Source: Paramecium pentaurelia | Taxonomy: Eukaryota > Ciliophora > Oligohymenophorea > Peniculida > Parameciidae | Assembly (NCBI GenBank): GCA_905183005.1 | Contig: CAJJDO010000007.1 | Location: forward strand, 558,001-622,000 | DNA: 64,000 bases | Direction: 5' to 3' | Shown here: one piece after another, positions 13,000 to 23,962 of the stretch | Numbering within the stretch: position 1 is the first letter of the stretch | Layout of the letters: each line of letters starts with the position of its first letter | Position numbers and translations under genes: made by a program | The notes under the pieces: model-generated | Seen by the model: the letters and a program-made list of their open reading frames with translations, nothing else | The model's database searches: none | What the model was told of the DNA's origin: nothing

Positions 13000-13357
13000 T
13001 CATCTATACATTTTTGGATCAATTCCATAGATTAGAACATGCCAATCTAACCACTTTTTAATAAATTCAAATAATTGATTACTTTAAATTGAAAGACCAA
13101 GTCCATATTATTAGTGTAAAAAGGATTGGCATTTTCTCTTCTTTCATCCCACATAAAGACAAACCAATAACAACCAAATCTCTCTCTTAATCTTCTTGAT
13201 ATAAATGATGCTTAATCCTTCATTGAAGATTAATATAAAGACTCAAAAAAGATAGCTCTTATTTCTTCAACAAGGAATACATTAACTCTAGTTCCTTATT
13301 TGATTATCTTATGAATTTAAATAGATTAATTACTTCTAATGGGTCTTAGTATTACAT
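13000..13357 (-). CDS. Conserved-looking 100-aa protein, function unknown
   Basis: ATG 13355-13357, TGA 13000-13002; introns 13308-13333 and 13054-13082; 100 aa. The product is compact, with amphipathic helices (VEEIRAIFFESLYQSS, ISRRLRERFG) followed by aromatic beta-like segments (CYWFVFMWDE, WLDWHVLIYG). Size and the helix-helix-strand order recall dynein light chain LC8, but the LC8 core sequence is not present, so the likeness is weak. It lies tail-to-tail with the pyruvate carrier, 80 bp apart. Confidence 0.65.
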
Positions 13358-13477
13358 ATTAGTTGTTAATTTATTTTAAATAACTAATAATACAGATAAA
13401 CTTTATTATTTTAGAGAAGACACAAATGAAATGGTTGGGTATTATGATTTTAATTGTACTTAGATAAAATAAATGAA

Positions 13478-14917
13478 TCATTCCTATTAACTAGTTCTTT
13501 TAATTTAAGATTATGATCCAGTTGGTCCAGTTACAGTTAAAGTATTACCAGCCCTTGATGTAACAGTTTTTATGTAAAAACAACTTCCTCAATTTCAATA
13601 TTAAATTTACTTTCCTTGATCCACTCTTTTTAAGAGATTCTAATTCTGCTTAACACATAGTCAATTCTTCCTTACATTTATTGTATTCATGATTTGTTTT
13701 AATGAACTTCGATTTCCAAACTTCAACTTCTTATGATAGATATGTGACTTTCTCTTAAATAACAGTAGTTCCTTAAGATTCTAATTCAGTATATCTCATT
13801 CTCCACTCATTTAATTCTGTATCATTGTTTCTAATTTGAATTTATAATCTTTCAATATCAGTAGATATCAAAGCTAATTTATTCTAATATAAATTAATAG
13901 ATTATTACTTCATAATCTCTTATTTACATGATTAGTTCATTATTTTTAGTATATGATTCTTATTCAATGACTGAACATTTGTTTTTCTAACTTTAAATAT
14001 CTTAATTTGCTTATTATAATAATCTTTCAAGTTTAGAACTTTCATCTTTAGATAATCTCAATTGATTTTCTAAATCTCTTAATTAACTTGTATCCTAAGC
14101 ATTTGTTTATAATCTTGATATTTATAATCTAAGTTATTAGATTTCTGAATCTCTATTTTAAAGTAATTGTTTAAGTCTATCATTTTCTTATTATGATTAA
14201 CTTAATTGAAGTTCTAGATCAGAAATTTATCTTCTTAATCCTGCAATCTAATCTTCCAATTAAGTTCTCATGGCAAAGAATTCAGCTTATAATGAAGCAG
14301 CATCAGCAGCATTAGCACTATGTAATGTTACATCTCCTCTTAATTAATCTAATTATGATTCATAATTATTTCGCATTTGCATCATTTAATTTTTTAGTTA
14401 ATCATTTTCTCTACGTAATTATTGTAATTAACTTTCTAATTATTCAATTCTTGTATTATCTGTGACTACTTTAACTACTTCTTTTCAACAACTTTTGCTT
14501 CCTTTCTTCTCTCTAAATCAGCAATAATTGAATAAAGATATTCACATTCCAATCTCCATGGAGTTTCTATTTCTTCTTTTGAAACAACTACAATGTTCAT
14601 ACAAAGAGGTGGAGCTTGTTGACAATTTTATTAAACACTATATGTTCCAGGATAAGAGTTGAAACATTTTATCTTAAAACCTATTGATTTGAAATTTTGG
14701 GAGGAGGTAATTATTATGTTTAAAGAATTTGAGTATTATCTTGAGTTCTTATTCTTTATGATGAATATTCAATCACTGGTTACTAAATGTTATATTAAAA
14801 ATCAGATATTTATGTAAACACTTGTCTGGTATGAGAATTTACTAATCTCATATTCTCTTCTCTTCCATTTAATAATTTTAATTTACCATCATCACTAACA
14901 TAAATTTCTTAACTCAT
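13478..14917 (-). CDS. Coiled-coil protein, with three apparent single-base frameshifts
   Basis: ATG 14915-14917, TGA 13478-13480; introns 14748-14776 and 13884-13908. After an N-terminal globular part (residues about 1-130, containing GFKIKCFNSYPGTYS), a long coiled coil of 300 residues follows (QLESQLQQLRRENDQLKNQ, repeated heptads), then a short Thr/Ser/Gln tail. The frame breaks at three A-runs on the coding strand (T-runs 14482-14485, 13611-13613, 13567-13571 on plus). One added A at each gives an unbroken 462-codon frame and the total length becomes a multiple of three. No intron of legal size fixes them. Probably cytoskeletal; the exact role is unknown. Sequencing error is more likely than decay. 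Confidence 0.72.
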
Positions 14918-15004
14918 TAATCTTTTATTTAAAATTAATTTATTTTCTACTTTTAATCAATAGCATATATTAAATTTATAAACTATTAAATTATTTAATT
15001 ATAA

Positions 15005-15939
15005 ATGCAAGTGTAATATGGAGCAGTACCGAATCCTTAGGCATTGGGTAATGCAATAGGAAATGCTATAGTTGGATAAATATAATAATATGGAGCTTAG
15101 TTTTTCACTGCAGATGTAAAGTGAATAAGTAATATTAGCCGTTTGCTGGAATAAATTATATGCTCATTGATTAAAAACCAGAGTAAATTATGAATCATAA
15201 TTTTAGTTGCATTGAATGTATATGTCCATGTGTAGGTGAAAAAAAGAATAGTTATCAGATTTCAGTCTCTGAATAAACAGGACTCATTGCTTAATAGTAG
15301 CTTGGAATAATTAAAGAGGAATCTGAATGTCCTTAAAGGTTCTTTTGTTAATGTTGGAGAGCATTAGATCTATTATTTATAAATAATTAAAATCAAATCT
15401 TATTCAAAGCACAAAGTAATGATCAATGATTTATTTTAGGAATTTATAAAGTACCTTCAGTTTTATGTTTACCATTTGAGAGACCAGAAATGGTTGTATC
15501 TCGTGACTCTGAAGTTATAGGTTATCTCAAATAACCCTTTATGTGTTGTGGTAGATCAGAGTAATTTATCACATTTATATTAAGATGTCCTTTACCAATT
15601 CTCGAGGAAATTGATATATGTGATCCTTCAGGCAACACAAGATATTTTATTTCTGGAGAATTTGTTCAATGCGGTTGTATTACAAGAATGTGTGGCATAC
15701 CAAGATTTACAGGACCTTGTTAATACATTGACTATGACATTTATAACCCTATGAAATAGAAAGTAGGAAGAATTAGAAATATTTTTAATGGATGTGCTTA
15801 AGAATATTGTAGCAAAGCTGATAAATTTTTGATTGAATTCCCTCCTTAATGCACTTCTTAAGACAAATGCCTAATTCTTTTTGCTGCTATCACAATTGAT
15901 TACGATAACTTTGAATATACATTTTGCAATATGCCTTGA
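15005..15939 (+). CDS. Phospholipid scramblase family protein
   Basis: ATG 15005, TGA 15937-15939; introns 15116-15138 and 15416-15439; 295 aa. The N-terminus is Gln/Gly/Ala-rich (AVPNPQALGNAIGN), like the proline/Gln-rich head of scramblases. The core has repeated beta-type segments with paired Cys: FMCCGRSE, QCGCITRMC, YDIYNPMKQKVGRI, DKFLIEFPP, and ends in an LFAAITIDYDNFEY segment equivalent to the C-terminal hydrophobic helix. Family members move phospholipids between leaflets or act as lipid-binding factors. Unusually rich in Cys (over 20). The next gene starts only 12 bp after its stop. Confidence 0.85.
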
Positions 15940-15951
15940 AAATTATAAATA

Positions 15952-17838
15952 ATGTTTATTGAATAATATCAAGAAACTATCAATCAATAGTTAAAGCTAT
16001 GTAAAGTTGTACCAATTACATTAAATCCAAAAAATGTATTGAGATCTCTACTTGCAGCTGAAGACAAACTAGATGATGAACATCTCTATCAAAATTATTG
16101 TAAAAAATAAGAATTAATTATCAACAATATGAATGAAGAAAATGCTTATGTAATTATGAATATATGTTCATTAATTAAATTGTCCTTAGATAAAAGAAAA
16201 GATGCTAGTAAAGAGGAACTTTAGGAAATTATTTTAGATCAAATAAAAACAGATTCTATAAATTGGCCATAATTTAAATAAATTAGATGGCCTGAATATT
16301 TAGAATATTTTAGTAATCTAAGTAAAAGTCTTATAAATCATTCATTTAAACTAATTGAAAGTATTGTCTTAGATCTAACAACTAAACCTTTTGAATGTTC
16401 AGAATTTCATTAATATATGACTGATTAATTAGAATAAACTATGTCTGTTTTAGCTGTTGAAATGAGTGATTTTGTAAGAGTACCTAATAGTAATTCCTTA
16501 TATTTAGAATTAAAGAAGTATTTTAATTCAATAATACAAAACATTCATTTATATATAAATAGAACATCCTTATTTTGTAATACTTAAATGGAATTCTTAA
16601 ATGAAACACTTACTAAATATCACACTTTAGCTAATGTTAGAACATATTAAGTATTGTAAACTGAAACATCATAATACATCATATCCTAATGTCATGTTTC
16701 ACTTAAAGAAATGTTTTTTTATAGAATTGAATTCTTAATTTTTGAAAAAGATTTAGTTAAATCTATTATTAGACATTTCTATGAGTATAGTAAATTAAAT
16801 TTAGGTGTATATTAAATGTCTACATTAACTTAGACATTTTAAGATGCAATCCATATGCATTAACTATTGGATGAGAATTAAAGTGTCTAAGTTAATTTAG
16901 ATTCAAAATTATTTGATTAAGATGGTGATTGTTTAAAATACAAAACTTGGTTATATTAAAAAAAATCAATATAATCTTAATAAATGTTGACAGGTTCATC
17001 AGTTGTTGGAGGATCTATTGGAGCTGGTTTAGGTTGTCTAATTGTAGATAGTGTTGATCCTAAAATTCCATGGGAAGAAAAATTAAAAAGAGCTGGATTC
17101 AGTTCAGTTGCAACTGGTTTAGTAGGAGCAGCTATGCGTATACCTGTAATTGGAACAATATTGTCTTAAGCATTATTATTTTATGCTATTAAATTAACAG
17201 CAAATAATAAAGTGATTGATAAAAATGAAAAAATGAAGAATTTAGCACATATTGGGGTTTAAAGTTCTGTTGGTATAGGTTCAGCTGTAGCTGGATAAAT
17301 ATTAATTCCAATACCAGTATTAGGAGCAATAATAGGTGGAACTGTTGGAGGTGTTGCCATGAGTTTGTATAGTAAGTTTTTTGTTCCTAAAACTAAACAT
17401 TCAATTAAACTTATGATTAATGATTTAATAAATAGACAACTTGATGATGGATTATTTGTTTATGATGAATAAGTAATCAAAATCATGAGAATTAATCAAT
17501 AACATTATTTTGGTTGTAAACCTGAGAAATATACTGATTCATAATGGTTAACTATTTTAATGGTTTATTTAGTTAATGAAGTTCATTATTTATCAAATAT
17601 ATAAGGATTGGAGAAAATAAGAGAACTTTAAGAGTAAATGACAAAAAAACCAAGTGATGAAATTAAATGTGTTAAACAAATTAGAGAAATTGATGATGAT
17701 TTAGAACAACAAGAAATAATAAGTGTTAAATTAGAAAAATCTAGAAATTATATATAATAATAAGAAATTAATACATTATAAATTGCTCCTTAAATTGGAG
17801 AGTTTATAAATGGAATGATAGCTAATTTTAAATTATGA
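15952..17838 (+). CDS. Gly-zipper membrane-type protein, function unknown
   Basis: Intronless frame of 628 codons from ATG 15952 to TGA 17836-17838. Residues 1-340 are helical and mostly hydrophilic. Residues about 345-490 contain two Gly-rich hydrophobic stretches, VVGGSIGAGLGCLIV plus ATGLVGAAMRIPVIG and SAVAGQILIPIPVLGAIIGG plus VGGVAM, a glycine-zipper pattern compatible with membrane insertion or pore/scaffold packing. The C-terminal 130 residues are charged helices. The 12-bp gap after the scramblase stop is too short for a separate promoter by usual measure. I do not recognise a family. Confidence 0.75.
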
Positions 17839-17853
17839 ATTAAATTAATTATG

Positions 17854-20059
17854 TCAAATTAACTCGCAACATGCATTTTCTCCTTCTTTTGTTCCTTTTA
17901 CTATAGATGAAATATAATCATTCATTGATGAAGTCATAAATCTTGCTACTAAAAAATACTTGCTATAAGTATCTCTAATTAATTTCATTTCAAATAAGTT
18001 TCTTAAATATCTTTTTAAAGAAGGAAGAGGTGTAAAATCAAAATCTACAAAAAATAAACCAGATATTTCTGCAATAAATCTATTTTTATTTAATATATTT
18101 ACGTCAAATCTGCTATTGTTGGAGTTCTTGATCCCATAATGTACTTGTAATGTCCACCTCCTAAAAAGGTGTCTATAAAAAATTGAAGTAATTCATTTAT
18201 CTCTCTTAATCTTTCATCCTTATTTTTTGGCATTTATTTTTTCATAAATTTTGGACCAAAAAAGAAATCCATAGAATAGAGAGTTAATTATTTGAAACCT
18301 GTATGATGGAAATCTAAAAAGGAATCTATTTTGCTTCTCAATGGATAATTAGGATAGAATTCTGTCAAATTAAATTGAATACAAATAAATTTCATGATTG
18401 CATGACTTTCAAACAAATTAAAGTTACCAAAGGTTATAGCTGGAAGACTTTAATTTGGATTAATATTAGTATAAGGAGGTCTAGTGTTCTCTCCTCCTTA
18501 GATATCAATATCCTTTTCAGTATATTATATTTATGCCAATTTCAATAATGATTTTACTGCTTTAGAAGGTGGAGATACAAAATTAAAATATAATGTTAAT
18601 CTTTCTTTAGGTCGTATTAATTCTTATATTTATGTAATTTGTAAAGCAAATTTTCCTATTTTTTAACTTTATAAAAATTAGAAGTATTCCTTATGTGATT
18701 TTTTCATTTCAGGCATTTGGAATACTCTTAACATATAAGTATCCAAACCTAAAATATGTTCAAAAGGAAAATCAGTAATTAATAATTAAGCTAAATCACA
18801 ACAAACCTTAATGTCTGCCAAAGTTGGGATTTATGATCCATTTATATATGCCCAATTTCCTTTGTTTAAAAATACTTTAACAAAGAATTCAAGAGTAGCT
18901 TTGACATCTTTTAATTATTCATCTTTATTTGAAGGTATTGGTAATTTCATAAGAGCTGGCCCAATAAAACAGGAGAAAGCATATTTAGTAAGTGATTACA
19001 TCTCAGTTAAATGAAAGTCCATATATAAATCAATTTATGCTTTGGCTTAAAAATTAAAGGGATATAGATTATATAATTTAAATTTTTGAGCCACATACTT
19101 CATAATAGCACCACTTTCAAATAAACATAAATTGCCATCTTAAATTGCTGGAAGAGATTCATTAGGATTAATGGCTTAGTATTCAGGAGTTTTATTTTAT
19201 CCTTTCTAAATATAGATAATTTTTTCATTATATTCAACTCCACTATATAATAATGCAGTTCTAGCAGCTCTAGAAGGAGATGAGAAAGGATGATGATATA
19301 AGTTGATTTGCCAATTTAACTTTTTATCAATTCCACTAATGATATAAGATATTGAATCATTAGGTTTAGTATTTTTTATCATATCTATATATTCAGCATA
19401 TGCTTCTCTAATTTCTGGAATTGAAAACATTTCTTATAAATAATCTCTAATTTTAGGAAATTGATTGAAATCGAAGCCAGTCAATAAGAGTTGGGTCAAA
19501 TCAGCAATGCATCTATGATATGTTTATTTATAAATACTTTAAATCAGCAATTGTTATTGATGGTTGATTTTATATGTATCTTCCCTTTAAGAAAATGGAC
19601 TCAAAGAATTTAAGTGTATCTATTGTATCATCATACATTTATTCTTTGTTTTATGGAACAGGTTTCTTCATCAACATTGGAAATAAGAAACATTAATTAG
19701 TATATGTCCCTATTGCATCTAATCCTGTTTGACTCCAATCAAGGTAACAATCAACTCTTGCTCTATTTTGGATATCCTTATATTTTAGTAATTTCTCATA
19801 CTTTTGGATAAAATTATGTTAACTCTTTTTTTATAGATATGTATTTAAGTATGGCATGACTTTCAAAAAGCTTTAATTCTCCATCAACTAGTGCTGGCAA
19901 AGATTAATTAGGATTAATATATTGATATTCAGGAGTTTTGTGTTCTCCTTTCATTAAATCCACTATTTTGCCTTAAAATATAACCTTTGACAATAAAAGT
20001 AACGAACGAACTGCTCTGGAAGGAGGAGATGAGGGAGAAAAATAAAATATTAAAGACAT
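17854..20059 (-). CDS. Three glutathione S-transferase units fused in one protein
   Basis: ATG 20057-20059, TGA 17854-17856; introns 19777-19801, 19513-19537 and 18080-18102; 710 aa. Three tandem units of about 230 residues each carry a thioredoxin-like GST N-domain (FSPSSPPSRAVRSLLLL; YHHPFSSPSRAARTALLY; FNFVSPPSKAVKSLLKLAQ), the cis-Pro motif (NPNQSLPAL, NPNESLPAI, NPNQSLPAI), FESHAI/FESGAI, and an all-helical C-domain with an ADL or ADI motif. Units 1 and 3 keep an intron at the same codon and phase just after ADL; unit 2 has lost it. The Ser in SPP/SSP suggests theta/zeta-like chemistry. GSTs conjugate glutathione to electrophiles in the cytosol. Spacers keep the frame with no TGA. Confidence 0.9.
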
Positions 20060-20718
20060 AATTAATGTTTATCTTTTTAAAGCTCATAGCTTTGATTAAT
20101 TTACATTGGAATTTAGAACATCCATAAAGATTCAATAAAATAATTGTTAATAATATATTAGTATATACTTATTTATTAAATGAATTAAATAAATTGGTAA
20201 ATTTATGACTTTCCATTTGAGAATCCATATAATTTTTTTCATGAATTCATCTTCTAAAACTATACTAATAATCTCAATTAATTTTTCTTGATATAATAAC
20301 ACTAGTTCTGCTTCCTCATTTATTTGTAGTAAAAGATCAACAAATTATTAAATATCAATATGAAAGTAATTTTCGTAATAGATAACTAAAATTTATTAAT
20401 AGAAAGCATTCAAGAGATGAATAGATTTCATAGCATAATTAAAAATGTACAATCATTGAATTTAAAATAATAATTCATAGGTTTGATAATTTTATAGATT
20501 GTTAATACTATATTAAGTGTAATAGTAAATTTAAATTGTGATAAAATTTTACACATACAAACTAACAAAAAAAGAATAAGTTCAAATATAAATGGAAAAT
20601 TTTCTGGATGAAGTTTGAAGACTTCAGAAAACTCAAGACATGACCATAGTTTTAAATCCTTAACTTTAACAAATGAAGGATTTCATACAATTATGGATTA
20701 CATTGTAAATATCCATAT
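20060..20718. other. Gap with disrupted coding-like sequence on the minus strand
   Basis: Between about 20690 and 20170 on the minus strand there are protein-like pieces (LWSCLEFSEVFKLHPENF; LLLQINEEAELVLLYQEKL) in different frames separated by TGA codons, with no introns of usual size that join them. Either a decayed gene or one carrying base errors. No start or end can be set. Confidence 0.3.
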
Positions 20719-21435
20719 TCAATTAAATTATTTGAATTCATCAATCAATTATAATTATAATTCTCTCAATTCATTTACTTTCTATTGATTGTCTTAAATT
20801 TCTGTTTTCAATTTTTCATTCTCTTCTATTATTGCATTATAATCAGATTATAAAGTCTCTTAATCTAATTACAATTACTTTAATTAACTTAATAATTCTT
20901 CATGTGAATGTTATTCAATCAAATGTTGTAAATGTGTGACTTTATCTGCATAATAATCAATTTCATCAATGTATTCTTCAATAATTTAATTTGGTTGAAT
21001 AGTTTATTAATTAGTTATTTTTTATTCTTTAGTTGTATTAATATTTGTATTTTAATTTGATCTTCTACCTTTATTTTAAAGTGTACTAATATTATTAATT
21101 GATTTCTTTTAAGATTAAGTTGCTGATTATTTAGATTTCTTTTCATTACAATATTTATTATATAAGGTATTGAATGTGTCATCTGAATATTTTTAAGAAT
21201 GGTTTTTGGTTATTTCTTAATAAACCATTTTTAATAACTCATATTTTCTAATAATCTATTCCATATTTGATACATTCATATTTGTAATCTAAATATTTAG
21301 ATATATTATATATACTGCCAATCTTTCTAAATAAAACAATTCAATCTCTTTTGCATGTTATTTTTAATATTTTTACAAATCTTGAGTCCAATAATCAATT
21401 TATTTTAACAATTCGAATTTAGCTTCGTTAATCAT
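20719..21435 (-). CDS. Coiled-coil protein
   Basis: ATG 21433-21435, TGA 20719-20721; a 27-nt segment 21289-21315 with GTA...TAG ends is probably an intron, though its length is a multiple of three and it has no TGA, so it could be read through; 229 or 238 aa. N- and C-terminal helices are Gln/Glu/Lys-rich (QIDYWTQDLQKYQKQHAKE; LQLDQETLQSDYNAIIEEN) around a Ser/Asn/Gln-rich low-complexity middle. No domain recognised. It is divergent from the Kelch-BTB gene. Confidence 0.72.
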
Positions 21436-21493
21436 ATTAATTTATTATAAAATTAATTAATATTTGTTATATTTTATATAAAATTAGATTCAA

Positions 21494-23180
21494 ATGAATA
21501 GAAGATTACAAATAGAGCATGAGAATCTCAAAACTAAAAGAGCTCTTATGAGAAAATAGATAAATTAATCACATAGAATTGATAGAGATTTTGATATTGA
21601 TGAAAGATTTAATTCAAATTCAATGTGTATGAAAAATGATGAATTTGATATTGAAGACTCTGAATATTATGATTAATAATAATAAACTTGGGAAAGACTT
21701 GATAGATTAACATAAAGTTTACCAAATTAGAGAAATAGTTGTTCTTGGGTTATATTTGAAGATTGTTTATATATTTTTGGTGGATTTACCTTTAATGGAA
21801 GATTAGATGATGTTCATAGATATTCATTTCATTCAACCTAATGGTAAAGATTGAATACTACTGGCTCTAAACCTACTGCAAGAGAAAATAATGGTGCAAT
21901 TGAATATAAAGGTTAAATGTATATTTTTGGGGGATGTGATGGATTATTATGGTTGAATGATTTTTATTCATTAAATCTTAAAACTTTGATATGGGAAAGA
22001 ATAGAACCTACTGGTTAATGTCCATCTGAAAGATTTGGAATAGCTTGTGGAGCATATTAAACGAAAATGTTAATTTTTGGTGGATGTGATGGAAATCATT
22101 ATTTAAATGATGCTTATGTATGGGATTTTGAAGAATAAGTTTGGAATAAATTATAATTAATTGGAGATATACCTTCTGCTAGATCATGTCCTTCTTTTAG
22201 TGTATTAAATAATTAAATATATATTTTTGGTGGTTTTGATGGTGTTAATAGATTAAATGATTTTTATAAAATTAATATTTTTACTGGTAAAGTAAAAAGA
22301 ATTAGTCAACATGGTACAATACCATGTCCTAGATATGTAATTTATTATTCTATTTAATTATTTAGTTTCATGCTTCTGAAATATATTAAAATAAATTATT
22401 ACTATTTGGTGGTTTTAATGGTTAAGCAAGATTAAATGATTTATATGAATTTGATTTTGGAATTAAAACTTGGAAAAAATTAGAAGTTAATGAATCACCT
22501 AAAGGTAGATCTTCTATGGTTTTTTAAGTATATAATGATTCTCTATATATTTTTGGAGGATATGATGGAGATGAGTTACTTAATGATATTTATAAATTAG
22601 AATTTAAGAATGCTCATATTCCTAGATCTAGTTTTTTATAAGATTTGCATACTTTAATTAATAATCCTTTGATGGGTGATGTAGTTTTTCTTATTGAAGA
22701 TCATTAAATTTATGCTAATAAATGTATATTAGGTGCAAGAAGTGAACACTTTTAAACTTTATTTTTTGAAGAATTCAGAGATAAAGAATAAATATATATA
22801 GAAATTACTGATTGTGCTTATTAAACATTTATGGATATGTTACTATATATATATACAGATTAATTAGATTTCTCTTTTAATACAAATAGATTATTAAATC
22901 TAATCATTCTATCTGATTAATATTTGCTATAAAGATTGAAATATTTATGTTAAGAGTAATTGATTAGAAAAATTAATTGCAATAATGTAATTGATATAAT
23001 TTTATTTTCAAAAAAGTAAATTGAAATTATAATAATAATAGATATAATTGTAAATTATTGTTAGTATAAACTATGAAATAATTAGTTGACAATATTTCAA
23101 CTATTAAAAAAAGAAAAGATTTTATTAAATTGGCTTAAGAACCTGAAATACTATTAGAGATTATACAAAAGAAATGTTGA
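21494..23180 (+). CDS. Kelch-repeat protein with C-terminal BTB domain
   Basis: ATG 21494, TGA 23178-23180; introns 22337-22365 and 23016-23041; 543 aa. Residues about 70-390 hold six Kelch repeats with the usual double Gly followed by spaced Trp and Tyr (IFGGFTFNG, IFGGCDG, IFGGFDG, LFGGFNG, IFGGYDG). A BTB/POZ domain follows (GDVVFLIEDHQIYANKCILG...RSEHF) and a BACK-like helical end. BTB proteins commonly bind Cullin-3 and the Kelch propeller binds a substrate, so an E3 adaptor role is inferred. The order (Kelch then BTB) matches LZTR1/RCBTB-like proteins and is the reverse of animal KLHL proteins. Confidence 0.92.
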
Positions 23181-23250
23181 TCACAACTATTATATTACTC
23201 TTTATAATAATTATATTCAGAAGTAGAATAATTATATTAAATTATTAAAT

Positions 23251-23733
23251 TCAATTATTTAATAATGCTAATAAATCCATTTCAACTTTTTCAAACTCTG
23301 ACTTTAATTTAGATAAAAAAGTAGTTGTAATTTAAGTGAAATGCATTTATATATTATTAATTCTATCCTTTTTATCTTCTGATTCTTATTTTGTTTTCAT
23401 TTTAGTTTAGTTCATTGATTTTTATTATACTAATTCTTTTCTAGTTTTCCTTACAATTTTACTTACTGTTTTATCTTTTTTTAGTTTCATTTATTCTACC
23501 TTTGAACTATTCTTAGTTGCTTATGTTGTACTTTATTCCTAATAAATTTATTTAATTTATTCCATTATTTTTTGATATTATAGATTATATATATTAGTAT
23601 TTGTTTTTAATTCACAATTTTCAGATTTTTTTAAAAGACAATCTACTTTAGACTCTCCATCCTACTATTTTTACTAGTTATCTAAATTACTACTTTATTA
23701 TTCAACTCTTTCTTATTTAATTTTCTTTATCAT
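23251..23733 (-). CDS. Small Lys/Gln-rich helical protein
   Basis: Intronless frame of 160 codons from ATG 23731-23733 to TGA 23251-23253. Highly charged and Gln-rich with helix-forming stretches (QMKLKKDKTVSKIVRKT; SKLKSEFEKVEMDLLALL). The upstream region to the previous TGA also reads as protein-like, so the true start might be one exon earlier. No family recognised. It is convergent with the Kelch-BTB gene. Confidence 0.6.
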
Positions 23734-23962
23734 TTTATTAATTTGGATATCTATTTCAAGTAATTGATTGATTTTAAAGTAAAAAAATCAACCTAATAAT
23801 TATTTCATAATTTATATAGATATATATTAAATAAATAACATAATATCTTTGAATAACTTATATGTAATTATATTAATTGTTATTTTATAAATATATTTTG
23901 AAATTTAGAATAATTATATTAAGACTATGTATATATTAAGGTTTAATTTTATAAAATTCATC

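Noticed and set aside
12583..13092. Pyruvate carrier frame running on to 13092
   Set aside because: A typical 25-nt intron (12873-12897) brings a TGA at once and gives the family length; the longer version would overlap the convergent gene.
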